The translations under genes and the position numbers were made by a program. Below the pieces are notes generated by a model. It ran no database searches and was not told the origin of the DNA. It saw only the letters and a list, made by a program, of their open reading frames with translations. From positions 5,456,001 through 5,520,000 of the forward strand of contig AP026073.1 in assembly GCA_024349765.1 (NCBI GenBank): a stretch of DNA of 64,000 bases, written 5' to 3'. Positions 17,844-28,985 of the stretch are shown here, in pieces (within the stretch, counting starts at the first letter, position 1; every line of letters begins with the position of its first letter). This DNA comes from Streptomyces nigrescens. Its GTDB lineage: Bacteria > Actinomycetota > Actinomycetes > Streptomycetales > Streptomycetaceae.

Positions 17844-19094
17844 TCAGGAAACCGGCCGGGAGTCCGCCCAGATGCCCTCGAACTCCTCCCGGTAGGTCTC
17901 GAACAGCCCGTGGTCGCCGTCGCGGCCGTCCCGGGCGTCCTGGCGGACGATGTCCCGGGAGCCGCCGCGCAGGACGAAGACCGGGGATTCCATGCCGCGG
18001 CTCTTGCGGAGGTACGGCTGGATGACGGCCAGGCCGTCCGGGCCGTCGCCGTCGACGAGGTAGGCGGTGAACCGCGGGGTCTCGTCGAAGACCTGGATCT
18101 CGAAGGCGCCGGGGTCGCGCAGCCGGGCCCGCACCCGCCGCATGTGCAGGATGTTCATCTCGATGGAGCGGCTCATCTCGCCCTTCTTCAGGCCGATTTC
18201 CCGCTCCCTGCGGCGGACCGCGCTGCTCGCCGGGTTGAGGAAGAGCAGCCGGACCCGGCAGCCGGATTCGGCGAGCCGGACCAGGCGGCGGCCGGAGTAG
18301 TTCTGGACGAGGAGGTTGAGCCCGATGCCGACGGCGTCGAGCCGGCGGGCGCCGCCGAAGAGGTCCTCGGCGGGCAACTGCCGCTGGAGGCGCACCCGGT
18401 CGGGGTGGACACCGATGACGTCGGCGTAGCGGTCACCGACGAGGTCCTCGACGGCGTCGATGGGCAGTCGCCCGGAAATGCGGGTGCCGGCACCGGAGCC
18501 GAGTATGTCCAGCAGCCGGGCGGAGGCGCGCTCGGCCTGGGCGAGGACGGTCTCGGAGAGCGCGCGGTTGCGGGAGACGATGTTGCGGGCGACCTCCAGC
18601 TCGTCGAGGGCCAGCTCGACCTCCCGGCGGTCGTCGAAGTACGGCTCGAAGCAGGGCCAGTGCTGGACCATCAGTTCGCGGAGTTGCGGCAGCGTCAGGA
18701 AGCTGACGATGTTGTCGTCCGCGGGGTCGAGGAGGTAGCCCTTGCGGCGGCTGACCTCGCGGACCGCGACGGCCCGTTGCACCCATTCCTGACCGGCGGG
18801 TCCGGCCGCGGCGATCACCCATTCGTCGCCGTGCACCGGCTCGTAGATGGGCCGCAGCACGGCCGCCACCACGGCCCGCAGCCGCTGCTCGACGAGATTC
18901 AGCCAGATGCAGGCGCGGCCGGCCCGGCGGGCACGGGTGCGCACCTCGCTCCACGCCTCGGCGCCCCAGTCCAGTTCCGCCCCGATCTCCAGCGGTCGTG
19001 CCAGGGACACCGCGCCGGGTGGTGCGTCGACGGAGCCGCCTTCATGCCCCTCATGACTCTCGTCACCAGGGGGCAACTCCAGCCCGCCGCTCAC
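17844..19094 (-). CDS. SAV2148-like protein with degenerate HEPN motif
   Basis: A 416-residue actinobacterial protein that I recognise as resembling the SAV2148 group described as HEPN-containing. The helix ELEVARNIVSRNRALSE (residues 166-181) corresponds to the HEPN RNxxxH region, but the His position is Arg (R170-N-I-V-S-R175). The C-terminal half (RVRLLFLNPASS, IQVFDETPRFTAYLVDGDG, KSRGMESPVFVLRGG) looks like a PLD- or DUF5919-type sensor segment. Role unknown. GTG 19094 has GGAAGG upstream and is preferred to the longer TTG at 19124. Confidence 0.7.
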   Translation of the reverse strand: MSGGLELPPGDESHEGHEGGSVDAPPGAVSLARPLEIGAELDWGAEAWSEVRTRARRAGRACIWLNLVEQRLRAVVAAVLRPIYEPVHGDEWVIAAAGPAGQEWVQRAVAVREVSRRKGYLLDPADDNIVSFLTLPQLRELMVQHWPCFEPYFDDRREVELALDELEVARNIVSRNRALSETVLAQAERASARLLDILGSGAGTRISGRLPIDAVEDLVGDRYADVIGVHPDRVRLQRQLPAEDLFGGARRLDAVGIGLNLLVQNYSGRRLVRLAESGCRVRLLFLNPASSAVRRREREIGLKKGEMSRSIEMNILHMRRVRARLRDPGAFEIQVFDETPRFTAYLVDGDGPDGLAVIQPYLRKSRGMESPVFVLRGGSRDIVRQDARDGRDGDHGLFETYREEFEGIWADSRPVS

Positions 19095-19194
19095 CTGCCA
19101 CCGCCTTCCGAACCCCCGTGCCAACGATCAAGGCAGACTACTGCGGTGCGGGAGGCGGTGCAGCAGGATGGGTCGAGTCGTCTACCAACTCCCC

Positions 19195-20529
19195 TTATTC
19201 ATAGTGCCCGTTGTGACCGGCGAGGGCGGGCGGAGTGAGCGGATTCATAGCCGTGACGTCGCGTGGGACCAGCTGGAAGCCCTGCCAGTGCACGGGCATC
19301 GGCTCCTGGTCCTCGTCCCTGGCGATGTGGTGGAACCCGATGTTGACCCACGCGATGGGGTGTTTCAGCGGCTGTCCGTTGACCCAGGCGTCGACGCTCC
19401 GGCCGGTGCGGGGGCCGCAGTTGGCCAGGTTGTTGCTGGCGAACCGCTCGCAGCTGTTGTAGTCCGTGAAATAGACGTCGTGCCGGGTGTAACCGCGGCC
19501 GGTGTACTTGCTGGTGTGGCCCGGCACGATCTCGTACGAGCGCGGATGTCCGTCCTTGTTGCGGCCGTTCGGGCTGACCACCCGCCACCAGCGCATCGGT
19601 CCGGCGTCGCCGGCGAGTTCTCGGGTGACGGGGGTACGGGTGGTGCGGATGGTGGGCGTGTTGCCGCCGCGGCGGGTGGTGGTGGCCGAATCGAACTGCT
19701 CGACCTTGTTGCCGGAGGATCCGCCCAGGCCGAAGTCGAGGCGCCAGAAGACGTTGTGGCTGTGGCTGGTGGCGTAGTCCTTGGCGCCCTTCCCGAGCGG
19801 CATGCCGCGGCCGTCGCCGGCGTCGTAGTCACCGGGTGAGAGGGTGCCGGTGGCGCCGACCTGGAACGTCATGGTGCCGTCGCCGGCGAACCGCCATTCG
19901 GTGAGGTACTCGTACCAGCCGACCTTGTTGACGGTGTAGACCAGCAGGTCCTGGCCCTGGAGCTGGTAGGTCGGGGCGTTCTCGCCGGGGTAGGGGCCCA
20001 TGCGGTAGGCGTGGCCGCGGGCGCGGGTGGTGGTGCACAGGCCGCTGACGTCGGGGTGGGCGGGGTCGTAGGCACCGGGCACCCGGACGGTCTTGACGGT
20101 GCCGCCGGGGCACTCGGCGGGGGTGAGCTTCTGCAGTCCCTGGGCGAAGCCCTGGCCGGTGAGGTCGTCGTACTCGTTCCTGCCGTCGTCGTAGGGGACG
20201 TGGATCTGGCCGAGGCGGGCGCTGGTGAGCACCTTGAGCGGGGCGGGTTCGCCCTTGGGCTGGTACGAGACGTCGTCCAGGACCAGGCCGGCGTTGCCCT
20301 CGTAGTGCCAGCACATCCGCCAGGTGGTGCCGCCGTCCAGGGTCCGGGTGATACGGAACGCGGCGGAGCAGGGCGGGGCGGGCGCGGCGGCGCGGGCGGC
20401 GGGGGCTTCGGGGGCGGCCTGGACGGCCGGGGCGGTCAGCAGGGCGGTCGCGGCGAGCAGTAGCGGGGCGGCGGCGAGCGCGGTGGTGCGCCGGCGGATG
20501 CGGGCGCCGGCGGTGCGGCTTCCGGGCAT
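19195..20529 (-). CDS. Secreted copper amine oxidase, catalytic subunit
   Basis: A 444-residue exported quinoprotein oxidase that would convert primary amines to aldehydes, H2O2 and ammonia. A signal peptide spans residues 1 to about 38. The topaquinone precursor is Tyr206 in VGWYEY, where most family members have NY(D/E). Copper ligands are His256 and His258 (SHSHNVFWRLDFGL) and His401 (HIARDEDQEPMP). The protein lacks the N-terminal N2/N3 domains, which are apparently supplied by the next gene upstream. The Trp in place of Asn beside the quinone Tyr is unusual. Confidence 0.88.
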   Translation of the reverse strand: MPGSRTAGARIRRRTTALAAAPLLLAATALLTAPAVQAAPEAPAARAAAPAPPCSAAFRITRTLDGGTTWRMCWHYEGNAGLVLDDVSYQPKGEPAPLKVLTSARLGQIHVPYDDGRNEYDDLTGQGFAQGLQKLTPAECPGGTVKTVRVPGAYDPAHPDVSGLCTTTRARGHAYRMGPYPGENAPTYQLQGQDLLVYTVNKVGWYEYLTEWRFAGDGTMTFQVGATGTLSPGDYDAGDGRGMPLGKGAKDYATSHSHNVFWRLDFGLGGSSGNKVEQFDSATTTRRGGNTPTIRTTRTPVTRELAGDAGPMRWWRVVSPNGRNKDGHPRSYEIVPGHTSKYTGRGYTRHDVYFTDYNSCERFASNNLANCGPRTGRSVDAWVNGQPLKHPIAWVNIGFHHIARDEDQEPMPVHWQGFQLVPRDVTAMNPLTPPALAGHNGHYE

Positions 20530-20570
20530 GGTGGCGGCTCCGGGGAGAGGCGTGGCGGTGGCGGGCGCGG

Positions 20571-21380
20571 TCAGCCGAGGCGGGCGACGGTGCGGGCGCT
20601 GAGGTCGATGACGAGGCGGCGGGTGTCGATCCACGGGCCGTTCTTGACCTTGGTGAAGAGGCGGACGCAGCGGTGCGGGCCGCAGGCGGCCAGGGCTCCC
20701 GGGGCGTCGCCCTCGGCGCGGCCGCGGTAGACGAAGCCGGTGACCGCCAGCGGGTCGGGTCCGGTGAGGTCGTGGCCGGTGGCCTGGCGGAAGTCCTGCC
20801 GCAGTCCGGCGCCGAGCGGGTCGGCGATCAGCAGCCGGGCCGCCTCGACCGCCTCGGCGTGGCTGGGCGGCGGCTGGACGCCGCGCTGGGTGTCGGTGGC
20901 CTCCACCTCGGAGGTGGTCAGGTTGACCGTCGTGGTGACGTAGCCGTCGGTCGCGTAGTCGTAGAACGAGACCAGGGCGCGGCGCGGCGGGTCGGCCAGC
21001 CCGGCTTCCGCGGGCCGGCGTTCGGCCAGATCGGTGAGGAGCGGTTCGGGCCCCGGGCGGCCGGTGACGTTCCTGGCGGCGTTGCGCAGGGCGCGCGGCT
21101 GCGCGAGGTCCCGGGCGCGCCGGAGCTCGTCGTCGGTGAGCGGATCGCGTCCGTGGCCGCGTACGCCCTGGGTGCCGGCCGGCTCGACGACGCCCGGCGG
21201 CGGCGCGCCCGGATCGCGTCCCTGGGCCGGGGCGCCGGCCTCGGCCGGCCGGGTGGCCGTCGTGCCGGTGGCGCCGGCGCCGGCGGGCAGGGTGACGGCA
21301 GCCATGGCGGCGGTACCGGTGAGCGCCAGGGCGGCGCCGGCGACGGCCTTCCCGAGGTGGCGGTGCAGGAGTCGGTGCAC
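20571..21380 (-). CDS. Copper amine oxidase N-domain partner (tyramine oxidase subunit B-like)
   Basis: A 269-residue secreted protein with a signal peptide (LGKAVAGAALALTGTAAMA). The GTG start at 21380 follows a GGGGGG ribosome site. HPL-type features of amine oxidase N2/N3 domains are visible: PLTDDELRRA at the start of the domain, RRALVSFYDY and VTTTVNLTTSEV in the middle, and GFVYRGRAEGDAPGALA. It is transcribed just ahead of the catalytic subunit, 41 bases apart, so the enzyme is split into two polypeptides. The name follows the Streptomyces tyramine oxidase annotation; the substrate is inferred. Confidence 0.78.
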   Translation of the reverse strand: MHRLLHRHLGKAVAGAALALTGTAAMAAVTLPAGAGATGTTATRPAEAGAPAQGRDPGAPPPGVVEPAGTQGVRGHGRDPLTDDELRRARDLAQPRALRNAARNVTGRPGPEPLLTDLAERRPAEAGLADPPRRALVSFYDYATDGYVTTTVNLTTSEVEATDTQRGVQPPPSHAEAVEAARLLIADPLGAGLRQDFRQATGHDLTGPDPLAVTGFVYRGRAEGDAPGALAACGPHRCVRLFTKVKNGPWIDTRRLVIDLSARTVARLG

Positions 21381-21619
21381 GGTTCCCCCCTGCTGTCACG
21401 TCCGTGACATGCGGTAGCGGTCCCCCGTCGGTCCTCCAGTAGGACGACCATTAGGACGATCCGACATCCCGACGGGTTGCCACCATTCAGCGGGAATCTC
21501 GCGAAAATCCCTCTGTGAGGGACAAGTTGCGACAAGTTGGGGAAGGAATTCCCCTCGGTCCGCGGACGTGTGTCGTGGAGTCGCCGCAGCGCCCGACGAG
21601 AAAGTGGAAGAGTCTACGC

Positions 21620-23818
<2,199 letters not shown>

Positions 23819-25179
23819 CGGCCGCGGGCGCCGGGGCCGGGCCCCGGGTGGCGAGGGCGATGCCGAGGATCAGTACGGCGGCGCAGACGGCCACCGCGAA
23901 GGCGGCGGACGGCCCGTACGCCTCGGCGAGCCGGCCGGAGGCGGCCAGGGAGAGCGCCTGGCCGCCGACCACCGCGCTGGTGAGGAAGGCCATCGATTCG
24001 GCCAGCCGGGTGGCCGGCACCAGCCGTTCGGTCAGCCCGAAGACGGTGATCAGATGCGGGGCGATGGCCGCCCCGAGCACCACGACGACCAGGTAGAGCG
24101 CCCCCAGCGTCCGTACCCACAACAGCGGCACGGGCAGCACGAGCAGCGCCGCGGCGGCCGCCCGCCAGCGCGCCGGCAGGCCGATCCGGGACGGCAGCAG
24201 CGCCAGTGAGAGCCCGGCGGCGGCGCTCATCACGCCCATCGCGGCATAGACCAGGCCGGCCTGACCGGGCTGGTGCAGACGGGCGGTGAGGGCGGTGATG
24301 CCGGCCTGGCAGGCGCCGAAGAGGACGCCCTGCAACGCCATCGAGACGCGCATCCCGTGGACCGCCCGGGGCGTCCGGGCGCGGGCCGGCGCGACGGCGG
24401 CCGGTTGGCGTGCGGCGGGCCCGACCGCGGCCGCCGTCGGGTGCAGCGCGAACGCCGAACCGCAGACGGCCAGCAGGACCGCGGCCAGGCCGAGCGCGAC
24501 GGCCGGCCGGGCGAGCGTGGCGGACAGCCCCACCAGGGCCGGGCCGAGCACGAACGACACCTCGTCCAGGGTGCCCTCGAAGGACAGCGCGGTGGCGACC
24601 GTACGGTCGTCGGCGCGGGCCCGGCGGGCCAGCGCGACCAGCCGGGTGCGGGCGAGCGGGCCGATCTGCGGCACGGCGGCCCCGGCCAGCAGCGCGAGCA
24701 GCACCAGCGGCAGGGTCCCGGCCCGGGCGAGGGCGGCGGCCACCAGGGCGGCGACGGCGAGCGCGTCGCACCAGCAGGCGGCCAGCACCACCGGCCGCTG
24801 GCCGTGCCGGTCCGCGAGCCGGCCGAGCAGCGGGCCGCCGACCGTCTGACCCGCCGCCAGGGCCCCGCCGACGAGGCCCGCGGTGGTCAGCGAGCCGCTG
24901 GTGCCGGCCACCAGCAGCAGGCTGCCGAGCTGGCACATGGCGGTCGGGAGCCGGCCGAGGAAGGACACGACGGGCAGCAGCGGCCCGCCCAGGGCGATCA
25001 CCCGGCGGTAGGCGGCGACGGCGGTCATCGCCCGACGCTATCCGCCCCGGGGCTGCGCGCCGTACGCACCGGACGTACGAAGCGGCCTGCCGCACCGGCG
25101 CACCGGGTTGGAGGAAACGACGACGCCAATGCCGCGCAGCGATGACAGAACGGGCCGTCGGCGGGGTACGGGTGTTCCC

Positions 25180-27771
25180 ATGACGGAGCCCTCGAGTGTG
25201 TCGCCGACCGCCACCTACCGGCTGCAGCTCCAGCCGGACTTCCCGTTCTCCGCCGCCGAGCGGGCGGTCCCCCATCTGGCCGCGCTGGGCGTCTCCCACC
25301 TGCACCTGTCACCGGTGCTGGAGGCCGTGCCGGGGTCCACGCACGGGTACGACGTCGTCGACCACACGGAGGTACGGGCCGAACTGGGCGGCGAGCCGGG
25401 TCTGCGGGCGCTGGCGGCGACGGCCCGGGCGCACGGCCTCGGACTGGTCGTCGACATCGTGCCGAACCACATGGCGGTGCCGGGGCCGGTGTCCTTGAAC
25501 ACGCCGCTGTGGGAGGTGCTGCGCGACGGCCCGGCGTCCCGGTACGCCCGCTGGTTCGACGTCGACTGGGACGGCGGGCACGACGGCCGGCTGCTGCTGC
25601 CGGTGCTGGGCGGGCGGATCGGCGACGAGGCACGGCACCTCCGCGTCGATCCGGAGGACGGGGTGCTGCGCTACCACGACAAGGTCTTCCCGCTGCGCGC
25701 CGGTACCGCGGAACTGCCGCTGCCGGACCTGCTGGAGGCGCAGTGGTACCGCCTCGCCTGGTGGCGGCTGGCCCGCACCGAACTGAACTACCGCCGTTTC
25801 TTCACCATTTCGGACCTCATCGGGGTGCGCGTCGAGGAGCCGGAGGTCTTCGAGGCGACGCACGGCACGGTGCTGCGGCTGATCCGCGAGGGCGTCATCG
25901 ACGGGCTGCGCGTCGACCACCCGGACGGGCTGGCCGACCCCGCCGGCTATCTGGCGCGGCTGGGCGAGGCCACCGGCGGGCGCTGGACGGTCGTCGAGAA
26001 GATCCTCACGGGCGAGGAGCGGCTGCCCGGCAGCTGGGCGTGCGCGGGCACCACCGGGTACGACGCGCTGCGCCACATCGACGGGCTGTTCGTCTGCCCG
26101 CAGGGCGCCGGGAGACTCTTCTCCCACTACCGGGACTTCGTCACGCCGCTGGCCGACGAGGGCGGCGACTGGGAGGAGACCGTGCGCCGGGCCGCCTACG
26201 AGGTCGTCAGCCATGACCTGGCGGCCGAGGTGGAGCGGCTGGTGCGCACCGCGGCCCGGATCAGTGCGCGCGATCCGCGGCCCGGCGACCATGCGCCGTG
26301 GGCGCTGCGGCAGGCGCTCCGGGAGGTGCTGGTCCGGCTGCCGGTCTACCGGCCGTACGCGGGCGACGCCTCGCGGGCGGTGCAGGACGCGGCGATGCTG
26401 GGCCGGGCGGCGGCCGGGGCACGCACCGCGTTCCGGGTGCCCGAGGAGGCCCGGGCGGTGGACCTGGTCCACGATCTGGCGCTGGGGCTCGGCGCGGACG
26501 GTGACGCGGCGCTCGGCGGGGCTCCGGGCCCTGCCGACGGTGGCGACCGGGCCGACCGTCTCGACCGGGCCGACTTCGCCGCCCGCTTCGCCCAGACCGC
26601 GTCCGCGCTGCACGCCAAGTCCGTGGAGGACACCGCCTTCTACCGCTATCCGGTGCTGCTGTCGGCCTGTGAGGTGGGCGGCGACCCCGGTGAGCCCGCG
26701 CTCGGCCCGGAGGCGTTCCATGCCTACGGCGCCCGCATCCAGCGGGACTGGCCGGCGACCGGCACGGTGCTCTCCACACATGACACCAAGCGCAGCGCCG
26801 ACGTCCGGGCGCGGATCGCGGTGCTGTCGGAATGCCCGGACCGGTGGCGGGACGTGCTGGCCGGGATGGGCGAGGACGCGGTGTGCGGCGCCGGGGCGGC
26901 TCTGCTGCCCGGTGCCGGGCCGGCCGATCCGATGGTCTCCTGGCTGGCCTGGCAGACCGCGTTCGGCCTGGGCGCACCCGCCGACGGCTCCGCGACGGTC
27001 GGCGCACCACGCGGCGACGGCTGGGGGAGGGTGGCGCCGTCAGTCCTCAAGGCGGTGCGGGAGGCCGGGCTGCGCACCTCGTGGACGGAGCCGAACGCGG
27101 AGTACGAGGAGGCGGTGACGGAGTTCGTCCGGACCGGGCCGTGCGGCCCCGCGGCCGCGCCGCTGGCCGCGCTGGCGGCGCAGCTCGCACCGCACATCCG
27201 CGCCAACGTCCTGGGCGCGGCCCTGCTGCATCTGACGATGCCGGGCGTCCCGGACCTCTACCAGGGGACCGAACTCACCTACGCCGCACTGGTCGACCCG
27301 GACAACCGGCGGCCCGCCGCCTTCCGGCCGGAGCTGCTCGCCGCACTGGACGGCGGGGCGGACGCCGGTGGGGACGGGCCGGCGGACGGCGGACCGGACG
27401 GTGGGGGCGCGCCGCTCGATCTGGCCGGTGAGAAGCTGCGGCTGACCGTCGCGGCGCTGCGGCTGCGGCGGGCGCGTCCGGAGTGGTTCGGCGCGGCCGG
27501 CTCGTACACCCCGGTGTACGCGGAGGGCCCGGCGGCCGAGCACTGTGTCGCCTTCTGCCGTACCGGGCGGGTGCTGACGGTGGTGACCCGGCTGTCGCTG
27601 CGGCTGGTGGAGACCGGCGGCTGGTGGGACACCGGGCTGCGGATGCCGCCGGGCGGCCCCTGGCGCGATGCGCTGGCCGGCCGCACCGGGCGGGAGCTTC
27701 CGGGCGGCGAGGTGGTGGGCCTGAGCGAGCTGCTGTCCCGGTCGCCGGTGGGGTTGTTCGTACGGGAGTGA
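25180..27771 (+). CDS. treY: Malto-oligosyltrehalose synthase TreY
   Basis: An 863-residue GH13 intramolecular transglycosylase that converts the reducing-end alpha-1,4 link of maltodextrin into the alpha-1,1 link of maltooligosyltrehalose. Landmarks: TATYRLQLQ at the N-terminus, HGYDVVDH near 50, DIVPNHMA near 92, GLRVDHPDGLADP near 242, VVEKILTGEERLP near 271, GTTGYDAL, CEVGGDP, STHDTKRSADVRARI near 531 and PGVPDLYQG. The ATG at 25180 fits the family start; in-frame ATG 25108 would add a non-conserved 24 residues. TreZ, its partner, is at 33256. Confidence 0.95.
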   Translation: MTEPSSVSPTATYRLQLQPDFPFSAAERAVPHLAALGVSHLHLSPVLEAVPGSTHGYDVVDHTEVRAELGGEPGLRALAATARAHGLGLVVDIVPNHMAVPGPVSLNTPLWEVLRDGPASRYARWFDVDWDGGHDGRLLLPVLGGRIGDEARHLRVDPEDGVLRYHDKVFPLRAGTAELPLPDLLEAQWYRLAWWRLARTELNYRRFFTISDLIGVRVEEPEVFEATHGTVLRLIREGVIDGLRVDHPDGLADPAGYLARLGEATGGRWTVVEKILTGEERLPGSWACAGTTGYDALRHIDGLFVCPQGAGRLFSHYRDFVTPLADEGGDWEETVRRAAYEVVSHDLAAEVERLVRTAARISARDPRPGDHAPWALRQALREVLVRLPVYRPYAGDASRAVQDAAMLGRAAAGARTAFRVPEEARAVDLVHDLALGLGADGDAALGGAPGPADGGDRADRLDRADFAARFAQTASALHAKSVEDTAFYRYPVLLSACEVGGDPGEPALGPEAFHAYGARIQRDWPATGTVLSTHDTKRSADVRARIAVLSECPDRWRDVLAGMGEDAVCGAGAALLPGAGPADPMVSWLAWQTAFGLGAPADGSATVGAPRGDGWGRVAPSVLKAVREAGLRTSWTEPNAEYEEAVTEFVRTGPCGPAAAPLAALAAQLAPHIRANVLGAALLHLTMPGVPDLYQGTELTYAALVDPDNRRPAAFRPELLAALDGGADAGGDGPADGGPDGGGAPLDLAGEKLRLTVAALRLRRARPEWFGAAGSYTPVYAEGPAAEHCVAFCRTGRVLTVVTRLSLRLVETGGWWDTGLRMPPGGPWRDALAGRTGRELPGGEVVGLSELLSRSPVGLFVRE

Positions 27772-27803
27772 GGGCCGGCCGGAGAGTGAGGGCCGGCCGG
27801 AGT
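27768..27803 (+). repeat. 18-bp tandem duplication at the treY stop
   Basis: GAGTGAGGGCCGGCCGGA occurs twice in tandem, the first copy containing the treY stop codon. It does not extend the reading frame. Confidence 0.75.
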
Positions 27804-27835
27804 GCCACCTTCCGGGTCCTTCGCCGGGGCGGGAC

Positions 27836-27931
27836 CGGTCCGGTCCGGGCAGGTCCGGTCCGGTTCGGTCCGGTCCGGTTCGGTTCGGTCAGTTCCGCTT
27901 CGGTCAGGTCCGCTTCGGTTCGGTTCGGTTC
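27836..27931. repeat. CGGTC/CGGTT pentanucleotide repeat tract
   Basis: About 95 bp consist almost wholly of CGGTC and CGGTT pentamers with a few interruptions (CAGGT, CAGTT, CGCTT). The tract lies between treY and the 3' end of the LysR gene and has no coding potential of its own. Such pentamers can form a weak structure on one strand and are prone to slippage. Confidence 0.8.
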
Positions 27932-28826
27932 AGGGAGCGTCCGCCGGGTCGGTGGCCGCGGGGCCGGTCGTGCGCAGGAGTTCGGTGAACTCGGCCGCCG
28001 CACCGGTGAGTTCGACCCGGGAGAAGACCGTGATGTCGCGGCGCCAGGGCGGGTCGGTGGGCACCGACGCGCAGTCCAGGCCGGTCAGTTCATGGGCCGC
28101 GGTGAGCAGCACCCCGACGCCCGCCGACGCCATCCGGACGGCGGTCGAGGTGTGCTGGGTGCGGACCGCGGTGCGCGGGGTGAAGCCGACCCGTTCGCAC
28201 TCCAGGTCCAGCCAGCGCCGGCCGTCGACCATCGGCTCCAGGCTGCAGCGCACCCAGGGGCGGTCCGCCAGGTCCGCCAGCCGCACCGAGGGCCGGGCGG
28301 CGAGCGGATCGCCGCGCGGGACCACGAGCACCATGCGCTCGCGCCCGACGACGGTGACCGGCCCCGGCCAGTCCTTGGGGCGGGGCCCCAGCGCCATGTC
28401 GGCCACCCCGCGCGCCATTTGTTCCTCCAGCTCATCGGTGGTGGCGTATTCGTGCAGCACGAGGCGGACGCCGGGGCGGGACCGGGCCCAGCGGGCGCAG
28501 ACCTCCGGCAGCACTCCGAGGGCGTGTGCGTGCACCGTGGCGATGTGGAGTTCCCCCGTCCGCGCGCCGCCCGCGGCCAGTGCGGCACGCCGGGCCTGCC
28601 GGGCGCTGCGCACGGCGAGTTCGGCGTGCGGGAAGTACGCCCGGCCCATCGCGGTCAGCCGTACGCCGCGCGGCATCCGCTCCAGCAGCGGGCCGCCGAC
28701 CTCCCGTTCCAGTGCCTTGATCTGGTGGGACAGGGCGGACTGGGTGACGTGCAGGGCCTCGGCGGCGCGGGTGAAGGATTCCTCTTCGACGACGGCCACC
28801 AGGTATTCCATCCGCCGCAGGCTCAT
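27930..28826 (-). CDS. LysR-family transcriptional regulator
   Basis: A 298-residue LTTR. The N-terminal winged helix is EYLVAVVEEESFTRAAEALHVTQSALSHQIKALE (given here only as landmarks: EESFTRAAEALHVTQSALS), followed by a type 2 periplasmic-binding-protein effector domain (TGELHIATVHAHALGVLPEV). It diverges from the lipoamide dehydrogenase-like gene at 28986 across a 159-bp region with an AT-rich inverted repeat, so it likely controls that gene. Effector unknown. The gene's stop lies at the edge of the pentamer repeat tract. Confidence 0.92.
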   Translation of the reverse strand: MSLRRMEYLVAVVEEESFTRAAEALHVTQSALSHQIKALEREVGGPLLERMPRGVRLTAMGRAYFPHAELAVRSARQARRAALAAGGARTGELHIATVHAHALGVLPEVCARWARSRPGVRLVLHEYATTDELEEQMARGVADMALGPRPKDWPGPVTVVGRERMVLVVPRGDPLAARPSVRLADLADRPWVRCSLEPMVDGRRWLDLECERVGFTPRTAVRTQHTSTAVRMASAGVGVLLTAAHELTGLDCASVPTDPPWRRDITVFSRVELTGAAAEFTELLRTTGPAATDPADAP

Positions 28827-28930
28827 GGCCGTGCCTTCCGCTGCGCTGTGCCTGCCCGTACGTGGTCGGTTCTCCCGCCGTGGCGGCTCGGCGCCTTGGC
28901 GCTTCGGTCGGTATGACGGTTGCTCATCAG

Positions 28931-28954
28931 GTCCATAAAAACATTGCCTTGGAC
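28931..28954. promoter_or_regulatory. Candidate LysR operator
   Basis: GTCCA (28931-28935) and TGGAC (28950-28954) form an interrupted inverted repeat around the AT-rich stretch TAAAAACATT. The spot is in the divergent LysR/dehydrogenase promoter, where AT-rich dyads are expected for LTTR binding. Confidence 0.4.
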
Positions 28955-28985
28955 TCATGAGTGCAGGTGGGCGGAGGCTGGGCGC

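Noticed and set aside
13856-18025. 1,389-codon open frame on the plus strand
   Set aside because: It is antisense to the SARP regulator and part of the SDR gene, has no domain features, and is the usual GC-rich shadow.
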